NCBI RefSeq assembly: GCF_040833955.1
Contig: NZ_CP162133.1
Coordinates: 1,324,001 to 1,388,000, forward strand
Source of the DNA: Leptospira sp. WS60.C2
GTDB lineage: Bacteria > Spirochaetota > Leptospiria > Leptospirales > Leptospiraceae
DNA length: 64,000 nucleotides
Direction: 5' to 3'
Under the pieces are notes generated by a model. The model was given only the letters and a program-made list of their open reading frames with translations, was not told the origin of the DNA and made no database searches. Shown here one piece after another: positions 8,501-18,368 of the stretch (positions are counted from its first letter, which is position 1; each line of letters starts with the position of its first letter). The translations under genes were made by a program, and so were the position numbers.

Positions 8501-8536
8501 ACAAACAGTTTCAAATCAGAGAAAGTGGGAGAACCA

Positions 8537-9931
8537 ATGGAATCTACAACGATCACAGAAACGTCCAATGTTGAATTTTACAAACCAGATAATTTTCCGA
8601 AAGGACTGACTCGAAAGGTTGTAGAATCCATCTCCCATATTAAAAATGAACCAAGTTGGTTGTGTGAGTTTCGTCTGAAAGCCTTTCAGGTGTATGAAGA
8701 AAAACCAATGCCAGCCTGGGGATTCATTCCTCAATTCCAAATCAACATAGATGATTATGTGCACTATGTTGGCTCGAACCAAAAAAAGAAAAAATCTTGG
8801 GATGAAGTGGATCCTGAAATCTTACGTAGTTTTGAAAAACTAGGCATTCCAGAACACGAACGGAAATACCTGGCTGGAATCGAAACCATGAATGATTCCG
8901 AAACGATCTATGCCAATGTGAAAAAAGAACTCACAGATTTAGGCATTATCTTTTGTGACATCGACACCGCCATTCGGGAATATCCAGAGCTCGTTCGTGA
9001 GTATTTGGGAACGGTAGTCACCATCGGCGATAACAAATTTTCCGCACTCAATTCCTGTGTATTCAGTGGGGGTTCGTTTGCCTACATCCCCAAGGGAGTG
9101 AAAACTCCTATGCCACTCCAAGCATACTTTAAAGTGACAGCCGCAAGCTCTGGACAATATGAACGAACACTTCTCATTGCCGATGAGGGAGCTCATTTGG
9201 AATACAGTGAAGGTTGTACGTCTGTCCAAGATAAGGGTACGAATTTCCATACAGCCGTTGTGGAGCTTGTTGCCAAAAAGAATTCAAAGATATTTTATAC
9301 CACCATCCAAAACTGGAAAAAGAATATGTACAACTGGACCGTAAAACGTGGTTTATGCGAAGAAAGTGCTCACATCACGTGGACAGATTGTAACATCGGC
9401 GCTAATACGATCAAATACCCTGGAATTATTTTACAAGGGGATCATTCCACTGGGGATGTTTTATCTCTTGCTTTTGCAGGAAACGGTCAGGTGCAGGACA
9501 CCGGAGCTCGCATTATCCATGTGGGTAAAAACACTCGGTCCAATATTTTGGCAAAAGGTGTGGCACTCGATGGAGGAATTAATTCCTACCGTGGTCTTGT
9601 GAAGTTTGAACCTTCCAGTAAAGGATCTTATAGCCACATCAAATGTGATGGGCTCATGATGGACAATCGTTCCCAGTCTCATGCCTATCCTTACAACGAT
9701 GTGTCAGGAGAAGAGGGAACCTTAAATTACGAAGCCACCGTGTCCAAAATCGACGATGACCAATTGTTCTATTTACAATCTCGTGGGATGTCGGAAGACG
9801 ATGCGAAACTTCTCATCATCAATGGATTTTGTGAAGGTGTCACAAAACACTTAGATGTGGAATACTCTGTGGAAATGACTAAGCTCATTCGAATGATTCT
9901 CGAAGACGGAAAAGTCATCGCAGAAACCTAA
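8537..9931 (+). CDS. sufB: Fe-S cluster assembly scaffold SufB
   Basis: SufB is the scaffold subunit of the SufBCD complex that builds Fe-S clusters in the cytoplasm. The 464-residue sequence follows SufB along its length: [92 protein letters not shown] and [19 protein letters not shown]. The Cys in the IKCD segment is likely the cluster-assembly Cys. ATG 8537 is preferred (GGGAGA just upstream); GTG 8525 is an in-frame alternative. sufC, sufD and sufS are not adjacent, so the rest of the system must lie elsewhere. It may share the PerR-controlled transcript of the peroxiredoxin. Confidence 0.95.
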   Translation: MESTTITETSNVEFYKPDNFPKGLTRKVVESISHIKNEPSWLCEFRLKAFQVYEEKPMPAWGFIPQFQINIDDYVHYVGSNQKKKKSWDEVDPEILRSFEKLGIPEHERKYLAGIETMNDSETIYANVKKELTDLGIIFCDIDTAIREYPELVREYLGTVVTIGDNKFSALNSCVFSGGSFAYIPKGVKTPMPLQAYFKVTAASSGQYERTLLIADEGAHLEYSEGCTSVQDKGTNFHTAVVELVAKKNSKIFYTTIQNWKKNMYNWTVKRGLCEESAHITWTDCNIGANTIKYPGIILQGDHSTGDVLSLAFAGNGQVQDTGARIIHVGKNTRSNILAKGVALDGGINSYRGLVKFEPSSKGSYSHIKCDGLMMDNRSQSHAYPYNDVSGEEGTLNYEATVSKIDDDQLFYLQSRGMSEDDAKLLIINGFCEGVTKHLDVEYSVEMTKLIRMILEDGKVIAET

Positions 9932-9945
9932 CAAAATACATTCGT

Positions 9946-10248
9946 TTATTTCTTAAAAATCAGAATCCAAAGACTAGCGCTTGCAATGAGTAAGCCTAGG
10001 CATTCTCTGACTTCTTCCACTTCCATTCCAAAATACGGGGCTTGTGTTCCGTAATAGAGTGATAGGAGTAGGTAGCAAGGAATGAGAATGCTTCCGATCC
10101 ATTTCGGCAAAACTCTAAAAAAACGAACGAATGCAAGAATCCCTACAAGAGCATACAGAGGAAACCAAACGTACGGATCTGGATCGTTCAATTGTAAGTA
10201 AGCAAAGAGAAAGAAAATAGGAACACAAACAAGGGAGAAAACTTTCAT
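9946..10248 (-). CDS. TMEM220-like small membrane protein
   Basis: This 100-residue protein has three to four membrane segments and the N-terminal signature AYLQLNDPDPYVWFPLYALVG that I associate with the transmembrane family 220 (TMEM220). No biochemical role is established for the family. ATG at 10248 is chosen; TTG at 10260 is an in-frame alternative and neither has a strong ribosome-binding site. It converges with sufB (14 bases between stops) and is divergent from the sugar dehydrogenase. Confidence 0.7.
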   Translation of the reverse strand: MKVFSLVCVPIFFLFAYLQLNDPDPYVWFPLYALVGILAFVRFFRVLPKWIGSILIPCYLLLSLYYGTQAPYFGMEVEEVRECLGLLIASASLWILIFKK

Positions 10249-10318
10249 CACAGTTTCCAAAGTTTTTTGATTGCGGATACAAATCCAAGCGATTTATCCT
10301 ATGACAAGAAGCCTCTGT

Positions 10319-11563
10319 ATGAAACTCAAAATCTCCCTTTGTTTGTCCGTTTTTCTCGTTTTTCTTTCTTCCCTTTCTTGCGATGACCTTGGCCGTAAGA
10401 TCTTAAAAACATTTAACAAAAAGTATGAAACAGATGGCAAAGTCCTAGGATCGAAACCAATCTTTGTGGGACCTGATGCCAAAAGAAAACAACTCTCAGT
10501 TTCCCTCCAAGAAGTCCTAAAAGCAAAAGAACCAACCGACATCCAATTTCCACCTGGCGACAGTTCCTTTTTATATGTTTTGGAAAAAGCAGGGGACTTA
10601 ATTCTCTTTGATCGAGAAAAAAAGACGAAACGAGTGTTACATACATTTCCTGTCATCACAGATAGTGAAGAGGGCCTTCTTGGTCTCACCTTTCACCCGA
10701 AGTATCCCAAAACACCAAAGGTGTATACACACACAGTCATCTCCTCTGCTGGTAAGGATATGACAATCATTGCCGAATGGGACGTGGAAACTCCGAACTC
10801 CTTTGATACCATGGCACTTAGAAACGAACGTGTGTTACTCCAAGTCGAACAACCATATCCAAATCATAACGGAGGGCAAATAACCTTTGGACCTGATGGT
10901 TACTTGTACATTGGACTCGGGGATGGAGGCTGGAGAGCCGATCCGAAAAACCACGGTCAAAATCCCAACACACTCCTCGGATCGATTTTACGAATTTCAC
11001 CGATGCCTGACCCCACTGGTAAAAAACCATACTCGATTCCCCAAGACAATCCTTTCGTAGGGAAACCTGGGTATCTCCCTGAAATTTTTGCTTATGGAAT
11101 TCGAAATCCTTGGAAGATGAGTTTTTCACCTGACGGACGTTTGATTGCCGCAGATGTGGGGCAAGATGCTTACGAAGAGGTAGATATGATTTTGTCAGGT
11201 AAAAATTACGGATGGAACCAAACAGAAGGATTCCATTGTTTTACGGATGGTTGTAATCCTACCCTCTACCAATCTCCCTTTTATGAATACGGAAGAGACG
11301 ATGGTCAGTCCATTACAGGTGGGTATGTCTATTTCGGATCCGCCATACCTGAGTTAAAGGGTAAATACATATTTGGTGATTTTATCCAAGGCAAAATTTG
11401 GGCAATCGATCTACCAAAGCCAGGAGAGAATTCAAAAATCACGGATGCCATTTCTCTTGGAAAATGGAACTTACTCATTCCTAGTTTCGGGCAGGACAGC
11501 GACGGAGAGATCTTTGTGGCTGACTATCAATCCGGAACCATTTACAAAATGGTAAAGCCGTAA
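10319..11563 (+). CDS. Lipoprotein of the PQQ glucose/sorbosone dehydrogenase family
   Basis: This is a beta-propeller protein of the GSDH (soluble aldose sugar dehydrogenase) family. Family landmarks include SEEGLLGLTFHPKYPKTPKVY, PYPNHNGGQITFGPDGYLYIGLGDGG, GSILRI, YGIRNPWKMSFSPDG, DVGQDAYEEVD, NYGWNQTEG and ITGGYVYFGS. From ATG 10319 it starts with a short signal peptide ending in a spirochaetal lipobox (LSSLSC), so it should be lipid-anchored and periplasmic or surface-facing. Whether it binds PQQ and which sugar it oxidises cannot be read from sequence; many members are uncharacterised. No PQQ synthesis genes are in the window. Confidence 0.85.
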   Translation: MKLKISLCLSVFLVFLSSLSCDDLGRKILKTFNKKYETDGKVLGSKPIFVGPDAKRKQLSVSLQEVLKAKEPTDIQFPPGDSSFLYVLEKAGDLILFDREKKTKRVLHTFPVITDSEEGLLGLTFHPKYPKTPKVYTHTVISSAGKDMTIIAEWDVETPNSFDTMALRNERVLLQVEQPYPNHNGGQITFGPDGYLYIGLGDGGWRADPKNHGQNPNTLLGSILRISPMPDPTGKKPYSIPQDNPFVGKPGYLPEIFAYGIRNPWKMSFSPDGRLIAADVGQDAYEEVDMILSGKNYGWNQTEGFHCFTDGCNPTLYQSPFYEYGRDDGQSITGGYVYFGSAIPELKGKYIFGDFIQGKIWAIDLPKPGENSKITDAISLGKWNLLIPSFGQDSDGEIFVADYQSGTIYKMVKP

Positions 11564-11614
11564 CCTTGGTCTTTTTATCCCACGAAATGATTTCCCTCTA
11601 GAGAAAAGATTCTT

Positions 11615-13615
11615 ATGTTTATGAAAAAATTGTTTTCCCATATTCCTTTTTACATCCGGTTTCATCTGATACTCGCAGGACTTGGAATTGTATTTTTAAC
11701 CATTTACCGCGTCGCTTTTTTTCTCATGTATTCCTATCGCATGAATGACAAATCGTTTTGGATCATTCTGAAAGCATTTGTGAAAGGTGCAAGATTCGAT
11801 ATTTCCGTCTTATGTGTGTTACTTGGATTTAGTCTGGTTTACTCCTCTCTTCATTTTTTAAATCGAAATCGAGTGTATAGGGCAGTTTGGCGAACCCTTC
11901 CTGTTGTATTTATCATCTTACTTTTGTTTTTACTCATAGCCGATCTCATCTACTATGAAAATGGAAACAAACACTTGGGATACGAAGCCTTTGCATACTT
12001 AGGTTTTGAAATGTTGCCTCTTGTGGGCTCTGCTTTCTCGCAAAATCCATTTCTGTTTTTACTTGGAATTGTGGTCATCGGTGGCATTGGGTTTGGAATT
12101 TATAAAATCCAATCCAAGTTTCCATATTCACATGTGAACTTGCATTACAAATGGGCGGGGCTACAATTTCTTGTGGTGCTTGCTTTGTTAGTTCTAGGAA
12201 TTCGAGGTGGGATCCAAACAAGCCCCCTTCGCACAAGTGATGCGATCATAACGAAAGAAACCATCATCAATGATTTGGTATTGAACCCTGGTTTTACCGT
12301 CATCACGGATCTCAAAATGACTAAGGTAGATGATCGACATTACATGAAGTTATCGGATGCAACTTCTATCATCAGAAAGGAAGTGTCTTATCCTGGATCC
12401 GAATTCATAAGTGAAGAATATCCTCTCCTTCGTAAAACGACCATTCAATCCGAAAAACCACTTCCTCACATTGTCGTTATCGTTCTCGAAGGTTGGACGG
12501 GAAAGTTCATTGATATCATTGGTTCAGGCAAAGTGGAAGGGAAGGTGGTCACACCTTATTTCAACCAACTCATCCGCCAAGGTATGTTCTTTAAGAATTT
12601 TTTTGCTAGTGGGGGAAGAACAACAAATGGACTTATGGCACTGATGGGCGGAATTCCTGACAGGCCTGGTCTAACGGCTGTCAGAACCCCCCAAATTTTA
12701 AATCGTTTTTCAGGGCTTGGTAATATTGCCAAAACCATTGGGTATGAAACTCTTTTTGTTACCGGAACTGATTTAAGTTTTAACAATAAAGGGAGTATCA
12801 TGTACCACTGGGGTTTTGATACTCTTGTGGGAAAACAGGAACTAGAAAAAAATCCAGAATACAAAACCGGTCCTTGGAGTTATCTAGACGAAGCTTCTTT
12901 GGATGCAATGCATAAACGATTGTTAACGATTAAACCAGGAAAACCAATTGTTTCTGTCATTCATACTGGAACGACCCATTACCCTTATAAGGTGCCCGAT
13001 GAAAAATTTCGTTTGTTTGGGAAAGACACACAAGATAGTGAATACTTGAATGTTCTACATTACGCTGACTTTGCAGTGAATGAGTATATGGAAAAAGCAA
13101 AAAAAGCACCTTATTTCAAAGACACTGTTTTCTTTTTCGTGTCAGACCATAGCCATCACCGTTTTCTCAATTATTATGAAGATCGAAATGTTCCTCTACT
13201 GATCTATGCACCGGGCAAAATCAAACCAGAAATCAGAGAAGACATCACATCCCAACTCGATTTAATTCCTACTATCCTTGGGTTTATGGAACGAGAAGTT
13301 TATTTTAGTGTGATGGGTCGTGATTTACGAAAGGTAAAAGGTGATTCCGCTTACTTTGCGTATGGAAATATATTTGGTTGGATAGAGGATGATTTTTTAT
13401 ATTACCAATCAGTTTCAGGCGGACAAGGGGAAACCAAAACCATCAAAGAACCATTTGTCGATCTTGGACTTTGTTACAAGGATATCAATCTTTGCAATAA
13501 ACACGCTGAAAAAACAAAAGCTTATTTGAATATGGGAGACGAACTCCTGAAGTCGAACAAATTGTTCCCTTCGGAATCCGTCTTAAGTGAAATCAAATCT
13601 AATACCAAGTATTAG
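11615..13615 (+). CDS. LtaS-like sulfatase-superfamily membrane protein
   Basis: This 666-residue protein has about five N-terminal membrane helices (to roughly residue 210) followed by a periplasmic alkaline-phosphatase/sulfatase-fold domain like that of lipoteichoic acid synthase and phosphoglycerol transferases. Visible landmarks are HIVVIVLEGWTG (metal-binding Glu), FFASGGRTTNGLMALMGG (likely Thr nucleophile in GRTT), VIHTGTTHYPY, and FFVSDHSHHRF (metal-binding Asp/His). A diderm spirochaete has no lipoteichoic acid, so the real job is probably adding a phospho-group such as phosphoglycerol or phosphoethanolamine to an envelope glycan or lipid. It overlaps the convergent hydroxylase gene by 17 bases. 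Confidence 0.85.
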   Translation: MFMKKLFSHIPFYIRFHLILAGLGIVFLTIYRVAFFLMYSYRMNDKSFWIILKAFVKGARFDISVLCVLLGFSLVYSSLHFLNRNRVYRAVWRTLPVVFIILLLFLLIADLIYYENGNKHLGYEAFAYLGFEMLPLVGSAFSQNPFLFLLGIVVIGGIGFGIYKIQSKFPYSHVNLHYKWAGLQFLVVLALLVLGIRGGIQTSPLRTSDAIITKETIINDLVLNPGFTVITDLKMTKVDDRHYMKLSDATSIIRKEVSYPGSEFISEEYPLLRKTTIQSEKPLPHIVVIVLEGWTGKFIDIIGSGKVEGKVVTPYFNQLIRQGMFFKNFFASGGRTTNGLMALMGGIPDRPGLTAVRTPQILNRFSGLGNIAKTIGYETLFVTGTDLSFNNKGSIMYHWGFDTLVGKQELEKNPEYKTGPWSYLDEASLDAMHKRLLTIKPGKPIVSVIHTGTTHYPYKVPDEKFRLFGKDTQDSEYLNVLHYADFAVNEYMEKAKKAPYFKDTVFFFVSDHSHHRFLNYYEDRNVPLLIYAPGKIKPEIREDITSQLDLIPTILGFMEREVYFSVMGRDLRKVKGDSAYFAYGNIFGWIEDDFLYYQSVSGGQGETKTIKEPFVDLGLCYKDINLCNKHAEKTKAYLNMGDELLKSNKLFPSESVLSEIKSNTKY

Positions 13616-14918
13616 AAATATTACTCAAATCAAAGAAGGTTTTTCGTTTGAGAATGATCCAAAGTAAGGATACAAGCGAAAGACCAATGAGTGGAATTGC
13701 AAACATCGCGATGTTTGGAATATTGGAATAAAGAAGAGTGAGAACAAAGGCAATGATGAAGAGCACATTGCGCACTACCTCTGTTCGTCTTGACCAACGT
13801 TTCATTTCCATCGTGCGATCAATGGAAAAGAGACTAAAGATGATGACTGCTGACAAAATGGCAAGCGTTGTCATATCTTGTTCCAAATTGATTTTTGCCA
13901 CCTTCCAAATCACAAGTCCTACTGCCATAAGCACTGCCGCTTGTAACGCCACATAGACCATCACGCCCATTGGAGGTTTCGGATCATATTTTTCAGTATA
14001 AGCAGGTTCCTTAAAAACATCATCTGGAGTTAGTAAGTAACTTGGTTTCCAACCTGGCGGTCCAAAAATCGTTTTAAATACATCTCCAATCGACTTACAT
14101 TTGAAGATTTGAAATAGCATATCTTTGAACACGTGTAAGTTGACAGTGATCGGGTTAAAAGAATTGACTGGTTTAGTTAAACCATAAATCGGTTCATCCG
14201 TTTCCCATTCAAAGGAACCAAACATTCTGTCCCAAATGATGAAGATTCCACCGTGGTTACGGTCTAGGTATTTCCTTTGGGTTCCATGGTGGACTCTGTG
14301 ATTCGAAGGAGTTACCATAAACTCTTCCAAAATTCCCAACTTTCCGATAAAACGCGTGTGCACCACAAATTGATACACTTTCAGGATTCGGTGGCTCAGT
14401 AAAAACATTGCCCATGGGATTCCAAGAAGAGCCATCGCAAGAAAGTAGGTGTATTCGAATACCCTTTGCAAACCATTCCCTCGAAAGGCAACCGAAAGGT
14501 TCATCTCTTGTGTGGAGTGGTGAGTAACATGGGTTGCCCAAAATAAATTGATTTCATGGCAATGCCTGTGAAACCAATAGTAGATAAAATCGGCAAAAAT
14601 AACAGAGAAGGTCCAAGCCCCAAGAGCATGCCAATTGACGACAAAACTAGGAGAAAACTGGAACGGACTTTCTAACGGGAAAAAATGATAACCAAGTGCA
14701 GACAAAGAATAATTCTTTTCGACGATATCATAAACATATAAGGCACCGAGTAAGATCACCACTCCAATGAGTGCAAAAATGACACCCGTGCTAACATCAG
14801 CTATGAGAACATTCAAACGGTAAAATTGTTTGCCCTTCATATAAGAGACAAAAATTTCAATACCGATCAGTGCGACCATGACGATAAAGGCGTATTCCAT
14901 AAAGGCATCGCTATTCAT
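13599..14918 (-). CDS. Fatty acid hydroxylase superfamily, AGMO-like
   Basis: This 439-residue integral membrane protein has the eight-His di-iron pattern of the sterol desaturase/fatty acid hydroxylase superfamily: HRHCHEINLFWATHVTHHS (HxxxH and HxxHH) and, later, HRVHHGTQRKYLDRNHGG. Its length and the run HEINLFWATHVTHHSTQEMNLSVAFR resemble animal alkylglycerol monooxygenase (TMEM195, about 445 residues) more than short bacterial members. It has an N-terminal hydrophobic region and several extra C-terminal membrane segments. The substrate is unknown; an ether-lipid or long-chain alcohol is one idea. It overlaps the LtaS-like gene tail to tail. Confidence 0.85.
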   Translation of the reverse strand: MNSDAFMEYAFIVMVALIGIEIFVSYMKGKQFYRLNVLIADVSTGVIFALIGVVILLGALYVYDIVEKNYSLSALGYHFFPLESPFQFSPSFVVNWHALGAWTFSVIFADFIYYWFHRHCHEINLFWATHVTHHSTQEMNLSVAFRGNGLQRVFEYTYFLAMALLGIPWAMFLLSHRILKVYQFVVHTRFIGKLGILEEFMVTPSNHRVHHGTQRKYLDRNHGGIFIIWDRMFGSFEWETDEPIYGLTKPVNSFNPITVNLHVFKDMLFQIFKCKSIGDVFKTIFGPPGWKPSYLLTPDDVFKEPAYTEKYDPKPPMGVMVYVALQAAVLMAVGLVIWKVAKINLEQDMTTLAILSAVIIFSLFSIDRTMEMKRWSRRTEVVRNVLFIIAFVLTLLYSNIPNIAMFAIPLIGLSLVSLLWIILKRKTFFDLSNISNTWY

Positions 14919-15131
14919 GCGTATATTTTCCTCACTAGATACTAGGCTTTTGAATCACGTCTGCAAAGTCAATGTCCATTTCTCTGAATGAATCTAACAA
15001 GTTTGTGACGTTTCTAGGATTTTAGACTTGTTTCAAGAGGCTTTTTGGAGTAAGACATTGAGAAAGAGTGTAATTTCTTGTCCCGTAAGGTGGCAAAGAA
15101 AAGATTGGCTAATGGTGAAAGGACCTACACA

Positions 15132-16193
15132 ATGAAAGAGGAAATCCCTGTTCTCAAAGGTAAAACCAAAAAAGAACTAGAAGAGATATGTGTTTCCTTG
15201 GGTCTTGAAAAATACCGAGCAGCACAAATTTATACCGGAATTTATAAGAATCGTTATACGACGATCGATCAGTTTACAACCCTCTCGAAAGAGGTCAGGG
15301 AAAAACTGAAAAGCCACACTCTCTATCCCGAAATTGAAATCGGCAGGGATTTAGTTTCCAAGGACGACGGAACTCGTAAATTTACCTTTTATGTCGGCGA
15401 GAACAAAGAGATCGAGGCGGTCTGGATCCCATCGGGGGATGGGGGGCGAAAAACCATCTGTATCTCGTCTCAAATTGGTTGTACTCTCAATTGTAAATTT
15501 TGTGCGACAGGTCTTTTGGAATACAAAGGCAATTTGCAAACTTGGCAGATCCTAGACCAAGTTCTGCAGGTGGAACGCCTTGTCGGTGACCGCGCCACAA
15601 ACATCGTATTTATGGGAATGGGGGAGCCCATGCACAATTATTTCTCTGTGATAAAAGCTGCCCACATTCTACGGGATCAGGATGCCTTCGGCCTTGGTGC
15701 CTTACGTATCACAATTTCGACCGCGGGTGTGACAACAGGGATCAATCGTTTCATTGAAAATAAAGAACCTTTTAACTTTGCCATTTCACTCAACCACCCC
15801 AATCCAAATGCCCGTTCTTCGGTCATGGATGTAAATGACAAACACCCATTGGAAAAACTGATTGAGTCTGCTAAACGATTCACAAAAGAGCTCGATCGTG
15901 CGATCACATTTGAATACGTGATGATCCCTGACGTGAATATGGGAAAAGACAATGCCGAACGACTCGCAAAAATTGCGAGATCCGTAAACAAATGTAAAAT
16001 CAATGTGATACCGTTAAACACAGATTTTACGGGATGGCGTAGACCAACCGATGAGGAAGTCAAAGAATTTGTAATGCATCTCAAAGCTAAAACAACAGCT
16101 CCCATTCTCAATCGCCGTAGCCCTGGTCGGGACATCAATGGTGCTTGTGGGATGTTGGCTCTGAAAGGAATTCGAAGTGAAGCAACTAAGTAA
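15132..16193 (+). CDS. rlmN: 23S rRNA (adenine-2503-C2) methyltransferase RlmN
   Basis: This radical SAM enzyme methylates C2 of A2503 in 23S rRNA and C2 of A37 in some tRNAs. The CX3CX2C cluster motif is visible as [12 protein letters not shown], followed by [14 protein letters not shown] (SAM-binding GGE-like motif), ITISTAGV, the LNVIPLN-like segment [10 protein letters not shown], and the C-terminal catalytic Cys in [12 protein letters not shown] 15132 is chosen because AAAGGA precedes it by about 9 bases; an upstream TTG at 15078 would add 18 basic residues. The 353-residue length is typical. The stop lies inside the next gene, so rlmN, the small lipoprotein and the glycosyltransferase form a coupled set. 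Confidence 0.95.
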   Translation: MKEEIPVLKGKTKKELEEICVSLGLEKYRAAQIYTGIYKNRYTTIDQFTTLSKEVREKLKSHTLYPEIEIGRDLVSKDDGTRKFTFYVGENKEIEAVWIPSGDGGRKTICISSQIGCTLNCKFCATGLLEYKGNLQTWQILDQVLQVERLVGDRATNIVFMGMGEPMHNYFSVIKAAHILRDQDAFGLGALRITISTAGVTTGINRFIENKEPFNFAISLNHPNPNARSSVMDVNDKHPLEKLIESAKRFTKELDRAITFEYVMIPDVNMGKDNAERLAKIARSVNKCKINVIPLNTDFTGWRRPTDEEVKEFVMHLKAKTTAPILNRRSPGRDINGACGMLALKGIRSEATK

Positions 16194-16464
16194 AGGGATC
16201 TCGGTTTTGTTTTTGGTTTTTTTCGTATACAACTGCCAAGACATTGTAGAACAAAAATGCCAATTGGCATGCGAAAAATTTGTCTCTTGTACCGAAGAGG
16301 AATTGAAACTCACACTTGCACCTGATGTCAAACGAACAGGCCGCATTCAATGTATGGATGGATGCACCACCCACAATAGCGATATTTTACAATGTTTTGA
16401 CCAGGAACCTAACTCTTGTAAGGGGTTTGGACAATGTTTGTTACAAATAGGAACGTTTGAATGA
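16177..16464 (+). CDS. Small Cys-rich lipoprotein
   Basis: A 95-residue protein starts with GTG inside the 3' end of rlmN (17-base overlap). It has a signal peptide ending in a spirochaete-style lipobox (FVYNC), so it is a predicted lipoprotein. The mature part contains eight further Cys in a spaced pattern ([43 protein letters not shown]), suggesting a small disulfide-stabilised domain. The function is unknown. Its stop overlaps the next ATG by 4 bases. Confidence 0.8.
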   Translation: MKQLSKGISVLFLVFFVYNCQDIVEQKCQLACEKFVSCTEEELKLTLAPDVKRTGRIQCMDGCTTHNSDILQCFDQEPNSCKGFGQCLLQIGTFE

Positions 16465-18167
16465 AAGAATCTCTCTCCCCTTCAGAACGAATTTTTTATC
16501 GGATTTTACTTCTTATGGCGTCTTTGCCAATTCTATTTACATTGCCACTGGATGTGATTGACATTGATAGTGCGCAGTATGCAGGGATCAGCCGTGAGTT
16601 GGTACTTTCGAATGATTTTTTCACACTGATTGACAACGGCAGACGGTATTTGGATAAACCCATCCTTACGTTTTGGACCATTGCCACTTCGTTTTTTTTC
16701 TTTGGTATTAATAACATCGCCTTTCGTATCCCAGCGATTTTTCTAAGTTTACTCTCCGTATATTCGATTTACCGAATCACCATACTATCTGGTGGAAAAG
16801 AAAGACAAGGCTACTTAGCATCGATTGCGTATCTACTGGCACCTGGGTTTTATGCGATGGTTGTGGATCCCAAGATTGATGTGTATCTCACAGCTTATTT
16901 AGTCTTTACGTATCATTTTTATTACTTGGGGAGAAAGCAGAATCCCAATTATTTTTATCTGATGTATCTTATGATGTCCATGGGATTTATCACAAAAGGG
17001 CCAATCTCTGTTGTGATTCCTGCACTTTCTATTGGGGGAGACATTTTATTTCGGCGCGATTGGAAGTTATTACTTTCGATGCGAATTCCCACAGGCATCT
17101 TTGTGCTTGTTTCTTTACCAGCGCTTTGGTGTTACTTTTTATACCAAAACTTCAATTCGTATGGCCCCGTCTTCTTTTTATGGATCCAATCGTTTGGTCG
17201 ATTTTACAGAGAGATGTATGATGTAAAATTTGATCCGTTTTACTTTTACAAATCCTTTTCATGGGCTTTTTTCAGCGGGCTTGTACCGATGGTGGTATAT
17301 CTTTTTTTCCACTCCTACCAGTACATCAAAACCCTTGGTTGGAAGGAAATCCTTCGTAAGATTCGCTCCAATGAATACAAAGACGTGGATTTTGTGATTC
17401 CATTCTGGGTCTTTCTCTTTTTGTTTCTCATTTCCTTTTCCAGATACCCACTCCCTCAGTATACCTATTGGGTTTTGCCTGGTGCGGCACTTTACTTTGG
17501 GAAAATCATGGAAGAAAGTCTGTTTCAATCCAACGTTGCTAGGCTTCGGCCATCCTTTCTCATTGCAGGGCTTGTTTATTTAGTAGGATACTTTTTAATC
17601 CCGGTGTTTGTTTCGGATGTGGGGATTTTGTATTATGTATTTGGTGCGATTGGGATTTTATTCATCTTACTTTCAGCACAACTCATTCCATTGGAAATCC
17701 TTGTGACCTTGGTTGGTGCCACTTTGTTTTTTTGTGCGATCAGCTTACAGTTCTATCCACTCCTTACAAGTTACCAACCTTCCCGAGAATTTGGAGCCAA
17801 AATCAAGGAGCTGGAACCCGGAGAGCCCGTGGTATATACCTTTTGGATGTCCAACTCAAAGCGTTCTTACGGCTTTTATGCAGAACGAAATTTTCGAAAT
17901 ATTTACGATAAGGAAAAACTAGATAGGCTCTGGGCCGAAAAACCAGAACGCCTGATGATCTTACCGTCGGAAAAGTTAGCACAATTGCAGGAGATGGCAG
18001 GGAAGGATTACCAAATTGTTCCTGTCTTGGAAAAGGAATCCTTCAAAGTTGCGACTCCTACCATCGCATTCTTGAAAAAAGAGACAAGAAACCTAGTCAC
18101 AAAGAAAATTTCTTTGGTTTGGGTGAAAAAAATGCAGGGGAAATCATTTAAAAACTCGAAAGTATAA
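16461..18167 (+). CDS. ArnT/PMT-like (GT39/GT83) glycosyltransferase
   Basis: This 568-residue protein has about 11-12 membrane helices and the N-terminal pattern of lipid-linked-sugar glycosyltransferases: DVIDIDSAQYAGISRELVLSNDFFTLIDNGRRYLDKPILTFW. The paired acidic residues there and the YLDKPIL segment match ArnT/PMT-type enzymes that use undecaprenyl-phosphate sugars on the periplasmic side. A soluble C-terminal part (about 445-568) ends in a basic tail. The acceptor may be lipid A, a protein or another glycan; the sequence does not say. It is coupled to the upstream lipoprotein and closed by the terminator at 18197. Confidence 0.85.
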   Translation: MKESLSPSERIFYRILLLMASLPILFTLPLDVIDIDSAQYAGISRELVLSNDFFTLIDNGRRYLDKPILTFWTIATSFFFFGINNIAFRIPAIFLSLLSVYSIYRITILSGGKERQGYLASIAYLLAPGFYAMVVDPKIDVYLTAYLVFTYHFYYLGRKQNPNYFYLMYLMMSMGFITKGPISVVIPALSIGGDILFRRDWKLLLSMRIPTGIFVLVSLPALWCYFLYQNFNSYGPVFFLWIQSFGRFYREMYDVKFDPFYFYKSFSWAFFSGLVPMVVYLFFHSYQYIKTLGWKEILRKIRSNEYKDVDFVIPFWVFLFLFLISFSRYPLPQYTYWVLPGAALYFGKIMEESLFQSNVARLRPSFLIAGLVYLVGYFLIPVFVSDVGILYYVFGAIGILFILLSAQLIPLEILVTLVGATLFFCAISLQFYPLLTSYQPSREFGAKIKELEPGEPVVYTFWMSNSKRSYGFYAERNFRNIYDKEKLDRLWAEKPERLMILPSEKLAQLQEMAGKDYQIVPVLEKESFKVATPTIAFLKKETRNLVTKKISLVWVKKMQGKSFKNSKV

Positions 18168-18196
18168 CTAGGCTAAATTGTGTAAGTCTGGTTTTT

Positions 18197-18233
18197 AGGG
18201 CCCTACGATGTCAAAATCAGGGCCTTTTTTTTT
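18197..18233 (+). terminator. Rho-independent terminator after the glycosyltransferase
   Basis: GGCCCT (18199-18204) pairs with AGGGCC (18219-18224), and a run of nine T follows directly. It closes the rlmN-lipoprotein-glycosyltransferase set. Confidence 0.85.
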
Positions 18234-18352
18234 GCCTTCTTGGCGAAACCTTAGGATTTCTCCCTTTCTTTCCTACCGAATTTAGCGACCTATATTTTTC
18301 AAAATCAAGAAGAATAACATCTGTTTGGTGGCTTGGTCTGGTTTAATTGAGA

Positions 18353-18368
18353 CTTAGTTTCAACTAAG
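18353..18368. promoter_or_regulatory. Palindrome upstream of the act operon
   Basis: CTTAGTT and AACTAAG form a perfect 7-2-7 inverted repeat about 135 bases before the actA start. It lacks a following T-run, so it looks more like a protein-binding site than a terminator. The regulator is unknown. Confidence 0.35.

Noticed and set aside
15000..15040. Inverted repeat AACAAGT/ACTTGTT before rlmN
   Set aside because: The 7-base arms are about 25 bases apart in an A+T-rich gap, which is likely by chance.
15677..16270. 197-codon open frame antisense to rlmN
   Set aside because: It is a shadow of strongly conserved rlmN codons, has no ribosome-binding site and no recognisable domain.
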